Part shown: one piece after another, positions 13,797 to 14,743 of the stretch | Layout: each line of letters begins with the position of its first letter | How positions within the stretch are numbered: position 1 is the stretch's first letter | Origin: Bordetella parapertussis | GTDB lineage: Bacteria > Pseudomonadota > Gammaproteobacteria > Burkholderiales > Burkholderiaceae_C | Reading direction: 5' to 3' | Assembly (NCBI GenBank): GCA_943328885.2 | Contig: CALQBT020000016.1 | Span: 1-14,743 of the forward strand | Length of the DNA stretch: 14,743 nucleotides | The notes under the pieces: model-generated | What the model saw: the letters and a program-made list of their open reading frames with translations, nothing else | What the model was told of the DNA's origin: nothing | Database searches by the model: none | Made by a program: the position numbers and the translations under genes

Positions 13797-14743
13797 ACCC
13801 CCGCTTGCTGTTGTTGACGCTGTGCCAAGGCCTGTTGATGGTCAACAACGTCGTCTTCGTCGCGATCAACGGCCTGGTCGGGCTGGCGCTGGCGCCAGTG
13901 GGATGGATGGCCACGCTGCCGATCACCGGCTATGTGGCGGGCGGCGCGATCGCCACCACGCTGGTGGCGCGGCACCAGCGACGCTGGGGCCGGCAACGCA
14001 CTTTCCAGATCGGCCTGGGCGTGGCGATCGCCAGCGCCGGGGTCTGCGCTTATGCGGCGATGACGCGCAACTTCTGGCTGCTGACCAGCGCGACCTTGGT
14101 GGCCGGTTACTACAACGCCAACGGCTCGCTGTACCGTTTTGCGGCGGTCGAACTGGTGAAGCCGGACTTCAAGGAACGCGCGATCTCCTGGGTGCTGGCC
14201 GGCGGCATCATCGGCGGCGTGGTCGGTCCGAACCTGGCGACCTGGAGCCGCGACGCGATGAGCCAACCCTTTGCCGGCGCCTACCTGGTGCTGATGGGCG
14301 TGGCCTTGCTCAGCCTGATGCTGATGCAGTTCATTCCGTTCCCGCCCTTACCCGGCCAAGGTACTGTGGGCCGTCAAGGCCGGCCGTTGGCCGAGATCGT
14401 GCGCCAGCCGGTGTTCATCATCGCCGCGGCAGGCTGCGCGATCGCCTATGGCGTGATGAACCTGTTGATGGCCGCCACGCCGATCGCGATGGCGCAGTGC
14501 GGCCACCCCTTCAGCGCCGCCGCGCTGGTGCTGGAATGTCATGTGCTGGGCATGTTCCTGCCGAGTTTTTTCACCGGCAAGCTGGTCAAGCGCTTCGGCG
14601 TGTTGCCGATCATGTGCACCGGCTTGCTGCTCAACCTCGGCTGCGTGCTGTTCGCGCTCAGCGGCCAGGACTTGATGCATTTCCTGGGCGCGCTGCTGGT
14701 GCTGGGTGTGGGCTGGAATTTTCTCTACATCGGTGCCAGCACC
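13793..14743 (+). CDS. MFS transporter (3' truncated by window edge)
   Basis: The frame is open to the end of the window (317 codons visible, no stop). The protein is almost entirely hydrophobic, with about nine or ten membrane helices visible. The loop between helices 2 and 3 is basic (ARHQRRWGRQRT), as in the major facilitator superfamily motif A region, and a second, GKLVKRFG, follows after the central loop, marking the start of the second half. Other recognisable parts are GYYNANGSLYRFAAVE and LGVGWNFLYIGAST. The substrate is not evident. The ATG overlaps the rsmE stop by 4 nt, so the two are likely co-translated, though no functional link is obvious. A usual MFS protein is near 400 aa, so about a quarter is missing. 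Confidence 0.85.
   Translation, partial: MNPRLLLLTLCQGLLMVNNVVFVAINGLVGLALAPVGWMATLPITGYVAGGAIATTLVARHQRRWGRQRTFQIGLGVAIASAGVCAYAAMTRNFWLLTSATLVAGYYNANGSLYRFAAVELVKPDFKERAISWVLAGGIIGGVVGPNLATWSRDAMSQPFAGAYLVLMGVALLSLMLMQFIPFPPLPGQGTVGRQGRPLAEIVRQPVFIIAAAGCAIAYGVMNLLMAATPIAMAQCGHPFSAAALVLECHVLGMFLPSFFTGKLVKRFGVLPIMCTGLLLNLGCVLFALSGQDLMHFLGALLVLGVGWNFLYIGAST

Noticed and set aside
12812..14266. 484-codon minus-strand open frame across fadD, rsmE and the MFS gene
   Set aside because: It spans three well-supported plus-strand genes, changes character along its length and is dominated by Arg, Ser and Pro; a GC-skew shadow.

Overview
The window looks like a chromosome segment of a high-GC betaproteobacterium, most likely Burkholderiales. 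I infer this from the overall GC richness, the core genes (pntB, an E. coli-sized fadD, rsmE) and the character of the encoded proteins. A genus cannot be assigned from the sequence alone.

Layout. On the + strand at the left edge lies pntB (NADP(H)-binding/membrane subunit of the proton-translocating transhydrogenase), translationally coupled to an upstream gene that is cut off. It converges with a nine-gene minus-strand operon covering about 1509-11073. On the right, divergent from the operon and on the + strand, are fadD (long-chain acyl-CoA ligase), then rsmE (16S rRNA m3U1498 methyltransferase) and a 3'-truncated MFS transporter overlapping rsmE by 4 bp. The flanks are housekeeping genes and the operon between them is accessory.

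The operon, in transcription order: an LPG-synthase-TM/UPF0104 membrane protein; a HAD phosphatase-UbiA phosphoribosyltransferase fusion; a DprE1-like FAD oxidase; a DprE2-like SDR; an extended SDR (epimerase/dehydratase type); an amine-oxidase/UGM-like FAD oxidoreductase with a TTG start; a class I SAM methyltransferase; a GtrA-family membrane protein; and a 472-aa polytopic GT-C-like membrane protein. Gene spacing is tight (4-bp overlap up to 40 bp), except for a 139-bp gap before the last gene.

How they may work together. In mycobacteria, decaprenyl-phospho-arabinose is made by UbiA (PRPP + polyprenyl-P), a 5-phosphatase, DprE1 (2'-oxidation) and DprE2 (reduction), and is used by GT-C arabinosyltransferases outside the membrane; a GtrA protein is encoded next to dprE1/dprE2. 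All of these elements have a counterpart here, with the phosphatase step plausibly supplied by the HAD domain fused to UbiA. The inferred product is a polyprenyl-phosphate-linked D-arabinofuranose (or a related pentose) and a surface arabinosylation system. The extra SDR, flavoprotein and methyltransferase may add or modify a second sugar. The acceptor is unknown.

No tRNA, rRNA, CRISPR array, insertion sequence or attachment site was recognised.
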